49,920 bases of DNA, taken from NCBI GenBank assembly GCA_051453625.1, contig JBOZIK010000001.1, forward strand, positions 235,320,722 to 235,370,641, written 5' to 3'. The stretch is from Welwitschia mirabilis. Taxonomy: Eukaryota > Gnetophyta > Gnetopsida > Welwitschiales. Position numbers and translations under genes: made by a program. Shown here in pieces: positions 1 through 9,559 of this stretch (position 1 is its first letter; each line of letters starts with the position of its first letter). The notes under the pieces were generated by a model that saw only the letters and a program-made list of their open reading frames with translations, did not search any database and had not been told where the DNA came from.

Positions 1-1432
1 TGCAAGATGAATTACAACAATTTAAAAAAAATAATGTATGGAAGCTTGTCAAAAGGCCAAAGAAGAAAAATATTATTATGACTAAGTGGATATTTAAAAC
101 AAATATGATGAGGAAAATAATATTATTAAAAAAAAAAGCAAGATTAATGGCATAGATCTACAACCAAATTTAAGGTATTAATGTTAATGAAACATTTGCT
201 CCTATTGCAAGGATTAATAGCATTAGACTGTTTTGATCTTATGCATCCTTTAAGAACATCAAAGTGTATCAAATGGATATAAATAGTTCCTTTTTAAATG
301 AAACCCTAAATGAAGAGGTGTTTGTGGAACAATCACAAGGGTTTATAGATCTTTAAAAATATTATTATGTTTATAGGCTTAAGAAGGCTTTGTATGGATT
401 ACAGCAAGCTCTAAGAGCTTGCTATGAAAAGTTAGCCACATTTATAAATGAAAATGGTTATATTCATGGAATGATTGATAAAACTTTATTAGTCAAAAAA
501 TCAAAAAAGGATTTTATTATTATACAAATTTATGTGGATGATATCATTTTTGGTGTCTCTAGTGAAGTTTTATCAAAATAATTTACACATATTATGACAA
601 TACATTTTGATATGAGTATGCTTGAAGAAGTTAGAATTTTTCTTGGCTTATAGATTAAGTAATTAAAAAATATAACAGTTATATCTTAATTTAAATATGT
701 AAAGGATTTAATCAAATAATTTAGATTAGAGAATCCTAAAAAAACAAACACACCTATGTCTACTTCTTATAAAGTTAATCTAGATGAATATGGAAAATTA
801 GTAGATTAGAAACTCTATAGAAGTATGATTGGAAGTTTGTTATATCTAACTGTAAGTAGACCTGATATTATATTTAATATTGATGTGTTTGTAAGATACC
901 AAATCCAAGTAAAATATTCTCATCTATAAGTATTCAAAAGGATAATAAGATATATAAAAGGCACATGTAATTTTGGATTATAATACCCAATAAATACATC
1001 TTGTGATCTTGCAAGATTTAGTGATGTTAATTGGGATAGGTGTAAGGATGATAAAAGAAGAACAAGTGGTAGTTTTTTTCTATTATAATTATGCTTAGTA
1101 ATATGGGCTAGTAAAAAGAAAAGCTTGATCTCCATTTTAATAGCTAAAGCTAAGTATACAGATATAGGGAGTCGTTGTGCTCATCTTCTTTAGATGAAGG
1201 AAATGATAAAGGATTTTGGTGTAGTTTTTGAATAGGTTCCTATTTTCAATGATAATATTAGTTAATTAATATTTCTAAAAATCCCATTCAACATTTTAGA
1301 ACTAAACATATTAAATTAAGAAATCATTTTCTAAGAAACCAAGTTGAAAATTTTATTAGTATAGACTGTTAACTTGCTAATATTTTCCCTAAACCTCTAA
1401 ATTTTGATAATTTTCTTTATCTTCACAATTAA
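1..1432 (+). pseudogene. Copia A pol fragment: reverse transcriptase and RNase H
   Basis: This is a decayed Ty1/copia polymerase region read mainly in one frame. It starts near the RT amino end (KWIFKTN at about 85-105) and continues with VYQMDINSSFLNE (about 265-300), LYGLQQA (about 390-412) and the catalytic YVDD at 531-542, followed by IIFG. YRSMIGSLLYL and SRPDI mark the RT/RNase H transition (about 820-870), KDDKRRTSG lies in RNase H (about 1045-1070), and a degraded ANIFPKPL motif is near its end (about 1378-1400). Stops fall mostly where copia proteins have Gln (GL*IK*, VD*KLYRS, GL*YP) or Trp (HLL*MKEM). A few frameshifts appear late in RNase H. An intact YVDD is kept, but the protein cannot be made. 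The 5' end lies outside the window. Confidence 0.9.
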
Positions 1433-1496
1433 ATAAGAGTTATATTTTCATTTTTTGACTAACTATAGGATGGTAAACTAGATTTAGAATTCAATC

Positions 1497-1620
1497 AACT
1501 AGATGTGGTCGATCAACCAGACTAAAAACCTGGTCACCCAAACCTAAAGTACTGTGATCCATGCCTTGATGGGTTGACTAGACCTCAATCTGATTGACCA
1601 AACTTATAGGGTTATAGTGT
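1497..1620 (+). repeat. Palindrome-type motifs between RNase H and the extra ORF (copia A)
   Basis: Several degenerate versions of a GGTCGACCAG-like motif lie just downstream of RNase H: gatcaaccag, gggttgactag and gattgaccaa, among others. The same motif family fills the LTRs of this element (3476-3925 and 5075-5580) and recurs in the equivalent place in the minus-strand copy (about 49470-49530). The frame of RNase H also runs through here with several stop codons, so I cannot say whether it was once coding. The repeated motif argues for a cis-acting role, which is inference. Confidence 0.6.
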
Positions 1621-1789
1621 CATAGAAAAGATGGTGAAACCAATTTATTTATCTACTATCACTTTATCGCCTTTTTCTTTAAAATCTAGTAGAGCCTAAA
1701 CCCTATCCATTTTCTTCTAGCCACTTTTCTCCTTCAAATCTACTATTTCTTTTAATGTTTCTTGCCTTTAAGCTTCTGTCACATAGTTG

Positions 1790-2831
1790 CAATGATTAAG
1801 GATCCCTTTAAAAGGCAATAAAAATAGATAGCCAGTAGAGATCCCTCATATTTCTACCAGGGAATATCTAAAAAACCTTTAGACAAGTTTTCTAAGAAGT
1901 TTGAAGAAAAGCCAGTATGCCAAGAAAGATCTATTACTACTACAAAGCTTAAAGAACTCAGAGATGTGATGCAAATTTTGCAAGATCTAGATATATTCTA
2001 CTTTTTTGATGTTTTAAAACCCACCTACCCCTTTCTCACCAGGATGTTCTATAGTAATGCTTTTTGTGATGCTAACAATGTAACCCTAGAAATCCTAGTT
2101 TTAGGGAAGAAGATGAGAGTTGATGTAAATGTCATTTCTATCTTTGCTAATCTTCCTAAAGGAGATTATGATGAATTTTATCCTCTTTATGACTCTATAG
2201 AAGACAAAGATAAGGTAACAAGGGAACTTTATGATAAGCTTCATAGGTGAAAACCACCTTTTTTACTTCTCTCCTTACCCTAATGTATAGTTTTTTTCAT
2301 TTGTCTGTTTACCTATAATTTCTTACCTTTGGTGAGTTATCATGATGAGACCTCTAACTACAGAGCATATTTAATGTATTTGGAAGGAAGTAGATACTTT
2401 ATTGATGGCCCTACCATAATGCTAAAGAATATGATCTCTTAGTTAAAGTATTACTAGACTAGGCCTCTATCATACTCAGTGTTGATTACCAACATCTATC
2501 ATTAGTATATAGTCCAAGTTCACTTAAAGATAGAAATATTTAATCCTATGTTAGCCATTGGGATGCGACATTGTCTCACATATCTTTATAGGTTCCAAGA
2601 AATCCTCTAAATCTCCTTCTCCCAAGCAAGCCTCTCTAGAGGAAACTCTTTTATAGGATAAACTCTTATTCCAAGCATATACAAGAAGCTATATCCATAG
2701 CTAGGTATGAGATTATCGATACTTTATAGGAAGCTAGAAGCTTAGCATAGAAGGTAGCTAAAGAAGAAGAGGAAGAAGAAGAGGAAGATTCTAAAGAAGA
2801 ATTGGAAGAGGAAGTAGAGGAAGCTAATTGA
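1790..2831 (+). pseudogene. Extra env-position ORF of copia A, with acidic tail
   Basis: A coding remnant lies between pol and the 3' LTR. The longest open stretch (1966-2250) reads IFYFFDVLKPTYPFL, MFYSNAF, TLEILVLGKKMRVDVN and FANLPKGDYDEFYPLYD. After a frameshift, YHDETSNYRAYLMYLEG and DGPTIMLKNMIS follow (about 2335-2445). This resembles the domain annotated as 'putative plant transposon protein' (Transposase_32-like) that is common in plant retroelement extra ORFs. The carboxyl end is a Glu-rich acidic tail (2763-2828) closed by TGA at 2829-2831. At least two frameshifts and several stops kill it. The position matches the envelope-like ORF of Sireviruses. No signal peptide or clear membrane segment is visible. 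Family assignment is by eye. An alternative is an unrelated captured host sequence. Confidence 0.65.
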
Positions 2832-3318
2832 TCTTCTCTCTGTGATTGTTTTTTCTTGTGTTTTCATGCTTGTTTTTTATCTCTCATTTATCATTGATGT
2901 CAAAAGGAGGATAAATAGTTAGTTTTTATTCAGCTCTGTTTAGTGTAACTACTCTTGATGATCACTTTTTTATTATAATGTTAAATTTTTAGTAATAAAA
3001 ATGCACTTTGTTATCATTTCTGTCTCACATTTTTTAGTGAACATCTATTTAATCATGAACTATAATTGTTGTTATACCTTATAGCTTTAACTTAATTAAA
3101 ATGTTTTTGTCATATATTTTGAATTTTACTTATCTAACAAATTATACTTCAAATTGTTTTATTTTTGGCATAAGTTAGAAGCTCTTTAAAAATGTCTAAT
3201 TTGTTTCAAATGTTTAATATCACTTGCAAATTTCATGGGCATTTTTTAAAGGGGAGTTTTTCTAGGAATTAATATTTTCAACTAAGTATAAGTTTGTCAT
3301 CAATGTCAAAGGGGATAT
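2832..3318 (+). other. Copia A 3' non-coding region with two polypurine tracts
   Basis: No ORF is seen. The sequence aligns by eye with 4448-4913 and with the reverse complement of about 48832-49330. Two purine-rich tracts occur: aaaggggag at about 3248-3256 and aaagggga at 3308-3315. The second lies directly before the LTR start (TGTTGAG at 3319) and is the likely plus-strand primer. Duplicate purine tracts are typical of Sirevirus-like elements. Confidence 0.6.
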
Positions 3319-4347
3319 TGTTGAGTTAATATTTACCAATTTGATGTTAAACTAATGTTTTATATTTAGCAAAACATGTTGTATCCTATTCAAAAGATAC
3401 TAATGATCGCAAGTTAGAAGCTAAAATAATTTATGGCAATTTAAACCTAAACCTATCAGTTTTCATAACCTCTTAAGAGGTTGACTAGATTCCTAAGGGG
3501 TTAACCACATATAAAGATCATAAAAAAATGAACTAAATTTAGAGGAGTTGACCAGATTCCTGAGGGATCGATCAACTCTGAGCATCAAAATTTCATAGTT
3601 AATCATCAAGGGTCGACTAGGTTCCTAAGGGATAGATTGGACCTAGAGTGATATTTTCACCCTTTATTAATAAGGGGTTGACCAGACATATATGGGATCC
3701 ATTAAACCTGGAGCAGAAAAATAGTTACATTCTTTTCTAAAAATGGGGGTGACTGAATGAATATGCAACCAATTGAATAAGTGGTCAACTAAACCCTGAG
3801 GGATTGATCAGACATGGAGCCCTAAGAAATAGAGGTTGACCAGAAGATCATGAGGATAACTAACTTTAGTAACGATACTAGATGGGGGCAACTGAACTTT
3901 AGAGGGATCAACCAGTTATGATGAAAATGGAATTTTTCTAACTATTATAAACTTGTTTTTATCCATTATAAGGTATTTTTTACTTGTAAAAAATTATAAA
4001 AAATGTTTACTATATATTTGTCAAGAGTCAAAATTACTATACCACTTTTGAATCTTTACAAAATCATTTGTTGTACTTATTGGCATATTCTACCTAACCA
4101 AAGATGAACAAAGAGCTGCTATTATCATTGTATACTTGGTCAATTTAGTTGCACTGTATGCTTGTAGATTATACCATCTTCTCAAGCAGTGTAGCAATAT
4201 CATTCTTAAGCTAGAGATTAGATGAAACCTATGTACTTTAGCACACCATTGTTACCACTTCACATTCTTGCTAAAGGTTGAGATTGAGCTTAAAAAATTC
4301 TAATTATAAAGGTTATAGGTGAACCTAAAATACTTGGAAGGAGATTA
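3319..4347 (+). repeat. Copia A LTR, copy 1 (truncated at gap)
   Basis: The LTR begins TGTTGAGTTAAT directly after a polypurine tract and matches the start of the complete LTR at 4914. It contains a dense cluster of GGTCGACC-like motifs (3476-3925), then a TATA-like ctatatatt around 4009-4017 that lines up with similar boxes in the other two copies. The last ~0.3 kb is missing because the assembly gap starts at 4348. Confidence 0.75.
3476..3925 (+). repeat. Cluster of degenerate GGTCGACC palindromes in LTR copy 1
   Basis: About a dozen to fifteen units are spaced roughly 25-40 bp apart, often paired around a 'gattcctgagg'-like spacer. Examples are ggtcgactag at 3611-3620, ggttgaccag at 3676-3685 and gatcaaccag at 3906-3915. 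The ancestral unit looks like GGTCGACC, a palindrome with one central CpG. Most copies now read GGTTGACC or GGTCAACC, the two products of losing that CpG on either strand. Confidence 0.7.
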
Positions 4348-4447
4348 NNNNNNNNNNNNNNNNNNNNNNNNNNNNNNNNNNNNNNNNNNNNNNNNNNNNN
4401 NNNNNNNNNNNNNNNNNNNNNNNNNNNNNNNNNNNNNNNNNNNNNNN
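4348..4447. other. Assembly gap of 100 N
   Basis: A run of exactly 100 N, probably a placeholder of unknown size. It hides the end of LTR copy 1 and whatever joined it to the second 3' region. Confidence 0.95.
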
Positions 4448-4913
4448 TTCTTATCTTTTTATTCCTATTTTTTATTTCTCCTTTATCATTAATGTCAAAG
4501 GGGTAGAAATAGTTAGTTGTAGTTTACCTATGTTTAATGTAATTGTTCTTGATGAGTATTTTTATACTATTTAATTTTCAATAATAGAAATGTACTTTGT
4601 TATCATTTCTAACTCACATTTTTTAGTGCCCATCTATTTATTCATGAACTATAATTATTGTTATATCTAATGGCTACAACTTAATTCTTGATTAAAATGT
4701 TTTTTCACATATTTTGGATTTTACTTACCTTACAAATTATACTACAAATATTTTATTTTTGGCACAAGTTAGAAGCTCTCTCAAAATGTCTTATTTGATT
4801 TAGATATTCAATATCACTTGTAAATTTAATAGCCATTTTTTGAGGGGGAGCTTTTATAGAAAATAATATTTTTAACTAAGTATAAGTTTGTCATTAATAT
4901 CAAAGAGAGATAT
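4448..4913 (+). other. Second copy of the copia A 3' non-coding region
   Basis: It aligns with 2850-3318 at roughly 85-90% identity by eye, with the same order of landmarks: ttatcattaatgtcaaag, ctttgttatcatttct, gcacaagttagaagctct, then two purine tracts. Its divergence shows it is a separate old copy and not a simple assembly duplication. No ORF is seen. Confidence 0.7.
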
Positions 4914-6247
4914 TGTTGAGTTAATCTTTATTAATTTAATGTCAAACTAATGTTTTCTGTTTAGCAAAACATGTTATATCTTATGCAAAAAATATTAATC
5001 ATTATAGGTTAGAATCTAAAACAATTTATCATAATTTAAACCTAAACTTATAAATTTTCATATACTTTTGAAGGGTTAATCAAATTCATAAGGGGTTTAC
5101 TGCACCTGAATCTTACATAAAAATGAACTAAATTCAAAGGGATCAATTGGATTCTTGAGGGGTTGACCAAACTTGTGCATCACATACCTCATAATTGATC
5201 ATTAAGGAGATGACTGGATTCCTAAAGGATCAATCATATCTATGCATCACATACTTTACAGTTAATCAGCAAGGGGTCAACCATATTCCTGATGGGTCGA
5301 CTGAATCTAAGAATCAAACTTTTTTCGTTGATCATCAAGGGGTTGACCAGATTCCTTAGGAGGCAACTAGACTTGGAGAAAAAAACAATGTTGCAATTTC
5401 TCTTGATCAAGGAGATGACTAAATGAATATGTGGATTACTAGATAAGTAGTCAACCAGACCCTAAGGAATTGCTCAGACATGAAATCATAAGAAATATGA
5501 GTCAACTAAATGATTATGAGGGTGACTGACTTTAGTGACAATACCAAATGAAGTTAATAAGACTTTCAAGGGGTTAACTTGTCATGACAAAAATGGGATT
5601 TTTCTAACTAGTATGAACTTATTTTTATTTATGCAAAGGTTTTTTGCACTTATAAAAATCCTAAGAAACTTCCACTATATATTTTCTGAGAGTCAAAATT
5701 ACTATACCACTTTTGGATATTGCAAAAGCATTTATTATACTCGTTGGACTTCTTTCTACCTAACTAAAGATGAATAAAGAGTTATTGTTAACATTGTATA
5801 CTTGATCAAGTTAGTTGCACTATACACTTGTGGATTGTATCATCTTATCAAGTTGTTAGCAATATCATTCTTAAACTAGAGATCATGTGAAACTTATGCA
5901 TTTTAGCATACCATTATCACTGCTTTGCATTCTTACTAAAGGTTGAGATTAGGCCTCAGAAAAGTATTATTGTAAGGCTATATGTGAGTCTAAAATACCT
6001 GAAAAGAGATTAATAGAAATCTAAATCAAGCTTGAATAGAAACTAATCATCAAGAGTGAAGTTGGGGGGTTTCTCAAACCACTATAAATCTTGTGTACAT
6101 CATCTTTGGTATTTCTGTGCTTTTTATTATCTATTTTTTAGAATATTTTCATACATTTATAGTATTTATTTCAAGTAATATTATTTTTATAAGAGTATTC
6201 TTTTATTTTTAAATCCTATTCACCCCTAGGATTCTCTATCCTATACA
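4914..6247 (+). repeat. Copia A LTR, copy 2 (complete)
   Basis: It starts TGTTGAGTTAAT after a decayed purine tract and ends near ...cacccctaggattctctatcc then TATACA at 6247, the same ending as the minus-strand LTR at 46941. The length is about 1.33 kb. A palindrome cluster occupies 5075-5580, and a TATA-like tatatatt lies around 5676-5683. The 3' end abuts sequence homologous to the interior of a gypsy LTR (see 6248), so this marks the edge of an insertion. Confidence 0.8.
5075..5580 (+). repeat. Cluster of degenerate GGTCGACC palindromes in LTR copy 2
   Basis: This has the same motif family and spacing as 3476-3925. Examples are ggtcaaccat at 5275-5284, ggtcgactga at 5295-5304 and ggttgaccag at 5341-5350. 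Units are often separated by attcctgaggg-like spacers. Confidence 0.7.
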
Positions 6248-7826
6248 TTTTTCATAATTTCACAATTTTTTCTAAGGCAATTAATGTTAAATTTTTATTT
6301 TCTCCTCTCCAATGGTAGGATAATGATTTTTGAATATGTGATTTATGTTTTTTTGAAATAAAAATTATTAATTTTTTATGAATTATTCTTTCTCTATCTC
6401 TTCTTCTAAAAGTAGATTAATCAATTTTAATGCTTGTTTTGACCATAAGATTTTCTTCGCAACTCCCATGATTCTGACATTTTGTTAGTATATTCATATG
6501 ACAATATAGAAATTTTATGTCCTAAAGTATCACAACCTAAATTCAACCTCTAAAACCCCCTTGTCAACCATTTTTCAATCTTAGTTGTAGTTTTACTTAG
6601 ACAAATTTCTGACTATCAAATTATACTTTTTCTGTTTTTTCATAGCAAATTTCTTAGTCATTTTTAATGTGTTTTTAAAAATTAAATAGTAGATATCTTG
6701 AGTACTTTTATAATATGAAATGCATCTTTTTACAATTTTTATAATTTGCTTAATATTCTTGTTAAAGTAGGGCTAAATGCAAGTTTTTGCAGTTTTTTCT
6801 AGAAGAACTGCTTTGATCAATTATAATTGATTCTACTTAATCTTGAATATTTAATTTTAGAAAGTTGTTTCATGGCATATTATAATGATTTTAAAGGTTA
6901 GAAGATTTTTAAGTCCATTCTTATGAATTTTCTCTCTCCCTTTTATCTTTATTCTTTATTTTTTCTCTTTTTATTGGTCCAAATAGCTTGAAATTAAATA
7001 AATACTACTTTGATTTAATGAATATTTCTATGCTATTTTTAATCAATTTATTATTGATTTTAACATTGATTTTAGTGTTTAAATGCTTTTATAATTGATT
7101 TTGTACTTAAGGATGAGTTATCTTTCAAGCCAAATGTATTGTAATCTAATGAAAATCTTATAATTGTTGAACAACTTGCTTAAATGATTTGAAGTTTCTA
7201 GGTTCATAAGTGCTATATTTTAAATCTAAATTAATGTATATTTTACATAGAATGGAATAAGATGTTTGCATTTTCTAATTACATCCATATGATATGCAGT
7301 TAAATAGTCAACATTTCAAAAAAAAAAAAAATTCAACTTTGAAAAAGATAACTAAATTTAATTTCTTAAATTTCTTTGCGTATTTATATGAGTTATAAAG
7401 GACTTATATAATTTTCTAAATGTTCATAAAAGATGAATTATTCTTATTTTATTATATTTTCCATTTTACAAGTTATGAAATTATGCTTTTACACATGTAA
7501 TTATTTATGATTATTTTAAGTTATATATTGTTAATTAGTTATATGTTACTTAAGAGAAATAGTTATTTTACTATATGAAGTAATAGCTTAATAAAGCAAT
7601 ATTAATTTTTCTATATGAATTCATGTCAAGTATTCTGTCAATTTAATACTCCTTTGGTTTCACTATATTTGCAATTTTGCCTAGGAGATTTCTTTATGAT
7701 ACAATTTAGACTTTTTATACTTAATTTTCTTTCTTTAAGAAGAATTATCAAATTAAGCATACATTTATTTTTGTGAAATCTTAGAATGATCTCATATTTT
7801 TAAAAATTATGTTTTTACTTCATTCA
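6248..7826 (+). repeat. 5' LTR of gypsy 1, lacking its 5' portion
   Basis: It aligns with 18767-20335 over its whole length, for example ttctaaggcaattaatgtta against ttctaaggtggttgatgtta, and many later blocks. The start coincides with the end of the copia A LTR. The missing 5' part of this LTR is expected to the left of the window, beyond the copia insertion. The 3' end is placed at ...cattca (7826), four bases before the primer-binding site. Confidence 0.75.
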
Positions 7827-7830
7827 AAAT

Positions 7831-7848
7831 TACCATCATTGTCAAGAA
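7831..7848 (+). other. Primer-binding site of gypsy 1 (TGGCGCC type), decayed
   Basis: The sequence taccatcattgtcaagaa lies directly after the 5' LTR. Over its last 15 bases it matches the Athila/Tat-type site (TGGCGCC(A/G)TTGCCGGGGA) except for six differences that are all C-to-T or G-to-A. The first three bases fit poorly. The site is recognised by position plus this pattern. Confidence 0.6.
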
Positions 7849-8182
7849 ATACTTGTTATTTTTATCGACATTTTTTTTTTTTAGAATTTACATACACTAA
7901 TGAAAGTTGATTATTTTTAGATTCTTTCAATATTGTAACTCACAAGTCTACATGAACCACATCAAGCCTTCTAGGTATATACTTTTTAACTCCCATTACT
8001 TTTTCATGCATTTTTTTCTTTCTTTTTATTCTATGCATTCATAAGCAGAAACTGGATTCAAACTAGTAAATGTTTATATAGTTTTAAACCCTCTTCACCT
8101 TGTAGTTTACCTCCACTTTTGATTTCATCTCCACTTGAATTTAACATCCTTGATCAAGCTTTAAATATTTTTTTCCTTTTAA
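7849..8182 (+). other. Gypsy 1 untranslated leader
   Basis: This lies between the primer-binding site and the first gag ATG. It is T-rich and shows no open frame or other structure I can recognise. Confidence 0.5.
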
Positions 8183-9440
8183 ATGACTACTAAAGATGAT
8201 AATGCTCATAATTCTAAATCTTAACCTACTTTTAATTAGCATTTTAAAGGTTGTTAAATCAACTCTTCTATTTATTTTACCTGTGATGCTTCTATATCTA
8301 TTAAAAACCTTAAGTATTTCCCTACTTTTCATGGTTTAGATCATGAGGATTCTTATGAGTTTCTTGAATAATTTAACTCAGTTTGTAAAATGATCATTCA
8401 TGTTCATTTTGACAAAGCCAACTTAGCAATTATTCCCCTTCTCTTGAAAGATAGAGCTAGAAATTAGATTAGGCTTTGGTAAATTTAATAAATAATTTAT
8501 TAAAAAAATGTTTCTAATCACATTAATTAAATGGGAAATCTTATTAGTAGTTTTAAGTAATCTTTGACTAAATCCTATTTTGAAACTTTTAAGCATTTTA
8601 AATATGTTCAAACTAAAAATCCCAATCATTATTTTAGAGTTTGGAGATTATTTAAATTTTTTTTAAAAGGTCTAAATAAAAAACCAAAAAATTAGTAGAG
8701 ATATTAACCATTAGATATTTGTTAAATTCTGCTCTTTATAAAACATGAAAGAAATTAGAAGATTTAGTGGAAGTTACTCAAAGTTGGAAAAATGTTGATA
8801 ATGACCATGTTAGAAGTAAGTATAACTTGAAAAAACATTTTCATAAGGATAAATCTACTGATGCATTAGAAAATAAAATGAAAGTTTGATCTATTCAATC
8901 TAAAAATTTAAATTAGGACAAGAAAAGATTAATGAAATTCAAATTAAACCTTCTTCAAGTTTATCTTTTTATGAATTGTATTAAGTAGAGGTTTACTATG
9001 TTAAACTTTATGGAAACCTTAAGGTAGCTTAAAGTGATTTGCATTATCATCATCTTTCTAAAGATTATTCCTTTAAGAAAAATTATCATGATCCTACACA
9101 ATTTAACAGGTATCCTAACTTTCATCCAAATAATTTGCATCATAATTCTTTTCATTCTTATAACAATAATCAATCTCAATGGAAATCTAAATATTTACCT
9201 ATTCCTCCTCCATAAGAAAATGATTTAGAAGAAATAATGATGTTGTTTATTAATCAAATAGGTCAAATGAAACAAATTATTAGTTTCATATTATAATAAA
9301 AAAATAAAAAGAAGAGTCATCCGAGTCTACCTGCTCAATCTCCTTCTAATTTAAAATCAACTAATGTAGTGGAAGAATGCACTAGTACAAATGCAATTAG
9401 ATTAGTAACTGAAAAAGTAATTTTAAAACCTAGATTTAAA
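8183..9440 (+). pseudogene. Gypsy 1 gag
   Basis: The first ATG of the coherent frame is at 8183. The frame reads MTTKDDNAHNSKS, then, after a few TAA codons at probable Gln positions, FPTFHGLDHEDSYEFLE and PLLLKDRARN (about 8315-8465). That is the conserved gag core of Athila/Tat elements, where a protein-rich capsid domain packages RNA. Further on, a PIPPP stretch and INQIGQMKQII (about 9200-9285) correspond to the gag carboxyl region, and TNAIRLVTEKV (about 9390-9415) aligns with the family's 'NAITLRSG'-type motif. No zinc knuckle is visible. Several frameshifts and many stops make it non-functional. Confidence 0.75.
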
Positions 9441-9559
9441 ATAAAAAATTTGTAAGTTTATATAAATCAATTAAAAATATTAAATAAAATTTTAGAAAAA
9501 AGTTTTAAAAGAAAAAGTTAAAATATTTTATTCCTTTTCCTAGTTGTATTTAATCCAAT

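Larger units (their letters stand above)
1..6247 (+). mobile_element. Copia family A element (Sirevirus-like), 3' portion with two 3' ends
   Basis: The window opens inside a Ty1/copia element. In order there are RT-RNase H, a palindrome-rich spacer, an extra ORF, a 3' non-coding region with two purine tracts, and an LTR cut by a gap. After the gap a second, diverged copy of the 3' region and LTR follows and ends at 6247. The long LTRs, the extra ORF between pol and the 3' LTR and the clustered palindromes are hallmarks of the plant Sirevirus (Maximus/SIRE1) lineage. The 5' LTR, gag, protease and integrase are outside the window or inside the gap. The element appears to sit inside the 5' LTR of the gypsy element that continues at 6248. 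Confidence 0.75.

Noticed and set aside
920-1135. Minus-strand 71-codon open frame
   Set aside because: It is antisense to the copia RNase H coding remnant and shows no protein-like motif.
600-1260. TAA/TAG read as Gln (alternative genetic code), which would reopen many frames
   Set aside because: Stops also replace Trp (HLL*MKEM, NYAY*K) and probable Arg (TGA). The PBS sites show the same C-to-T decay, and the elements are of standard plant type. Methylation-driven mutation explains all of it.
2763-2831. GAA/GAG microsatellite
   Set aside because: It is in frame with the end of the extra ORF and encodes an acidic tail, so it is better read as coding low complexity.
3476-5580. CRISPR-like array because of short regularly spaced repeats
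   Set aside because: The repeats are degenerate, the spacers are themselves repeated, and they sit inside LTRs of a plant retroelement.
8961-9228. Overlapping Ile/Met-rich open frames on both strands
   Set aside because: They lie inside the gypsy gag region in the wrong frames. Their composition is that of AT-rich random sequence.
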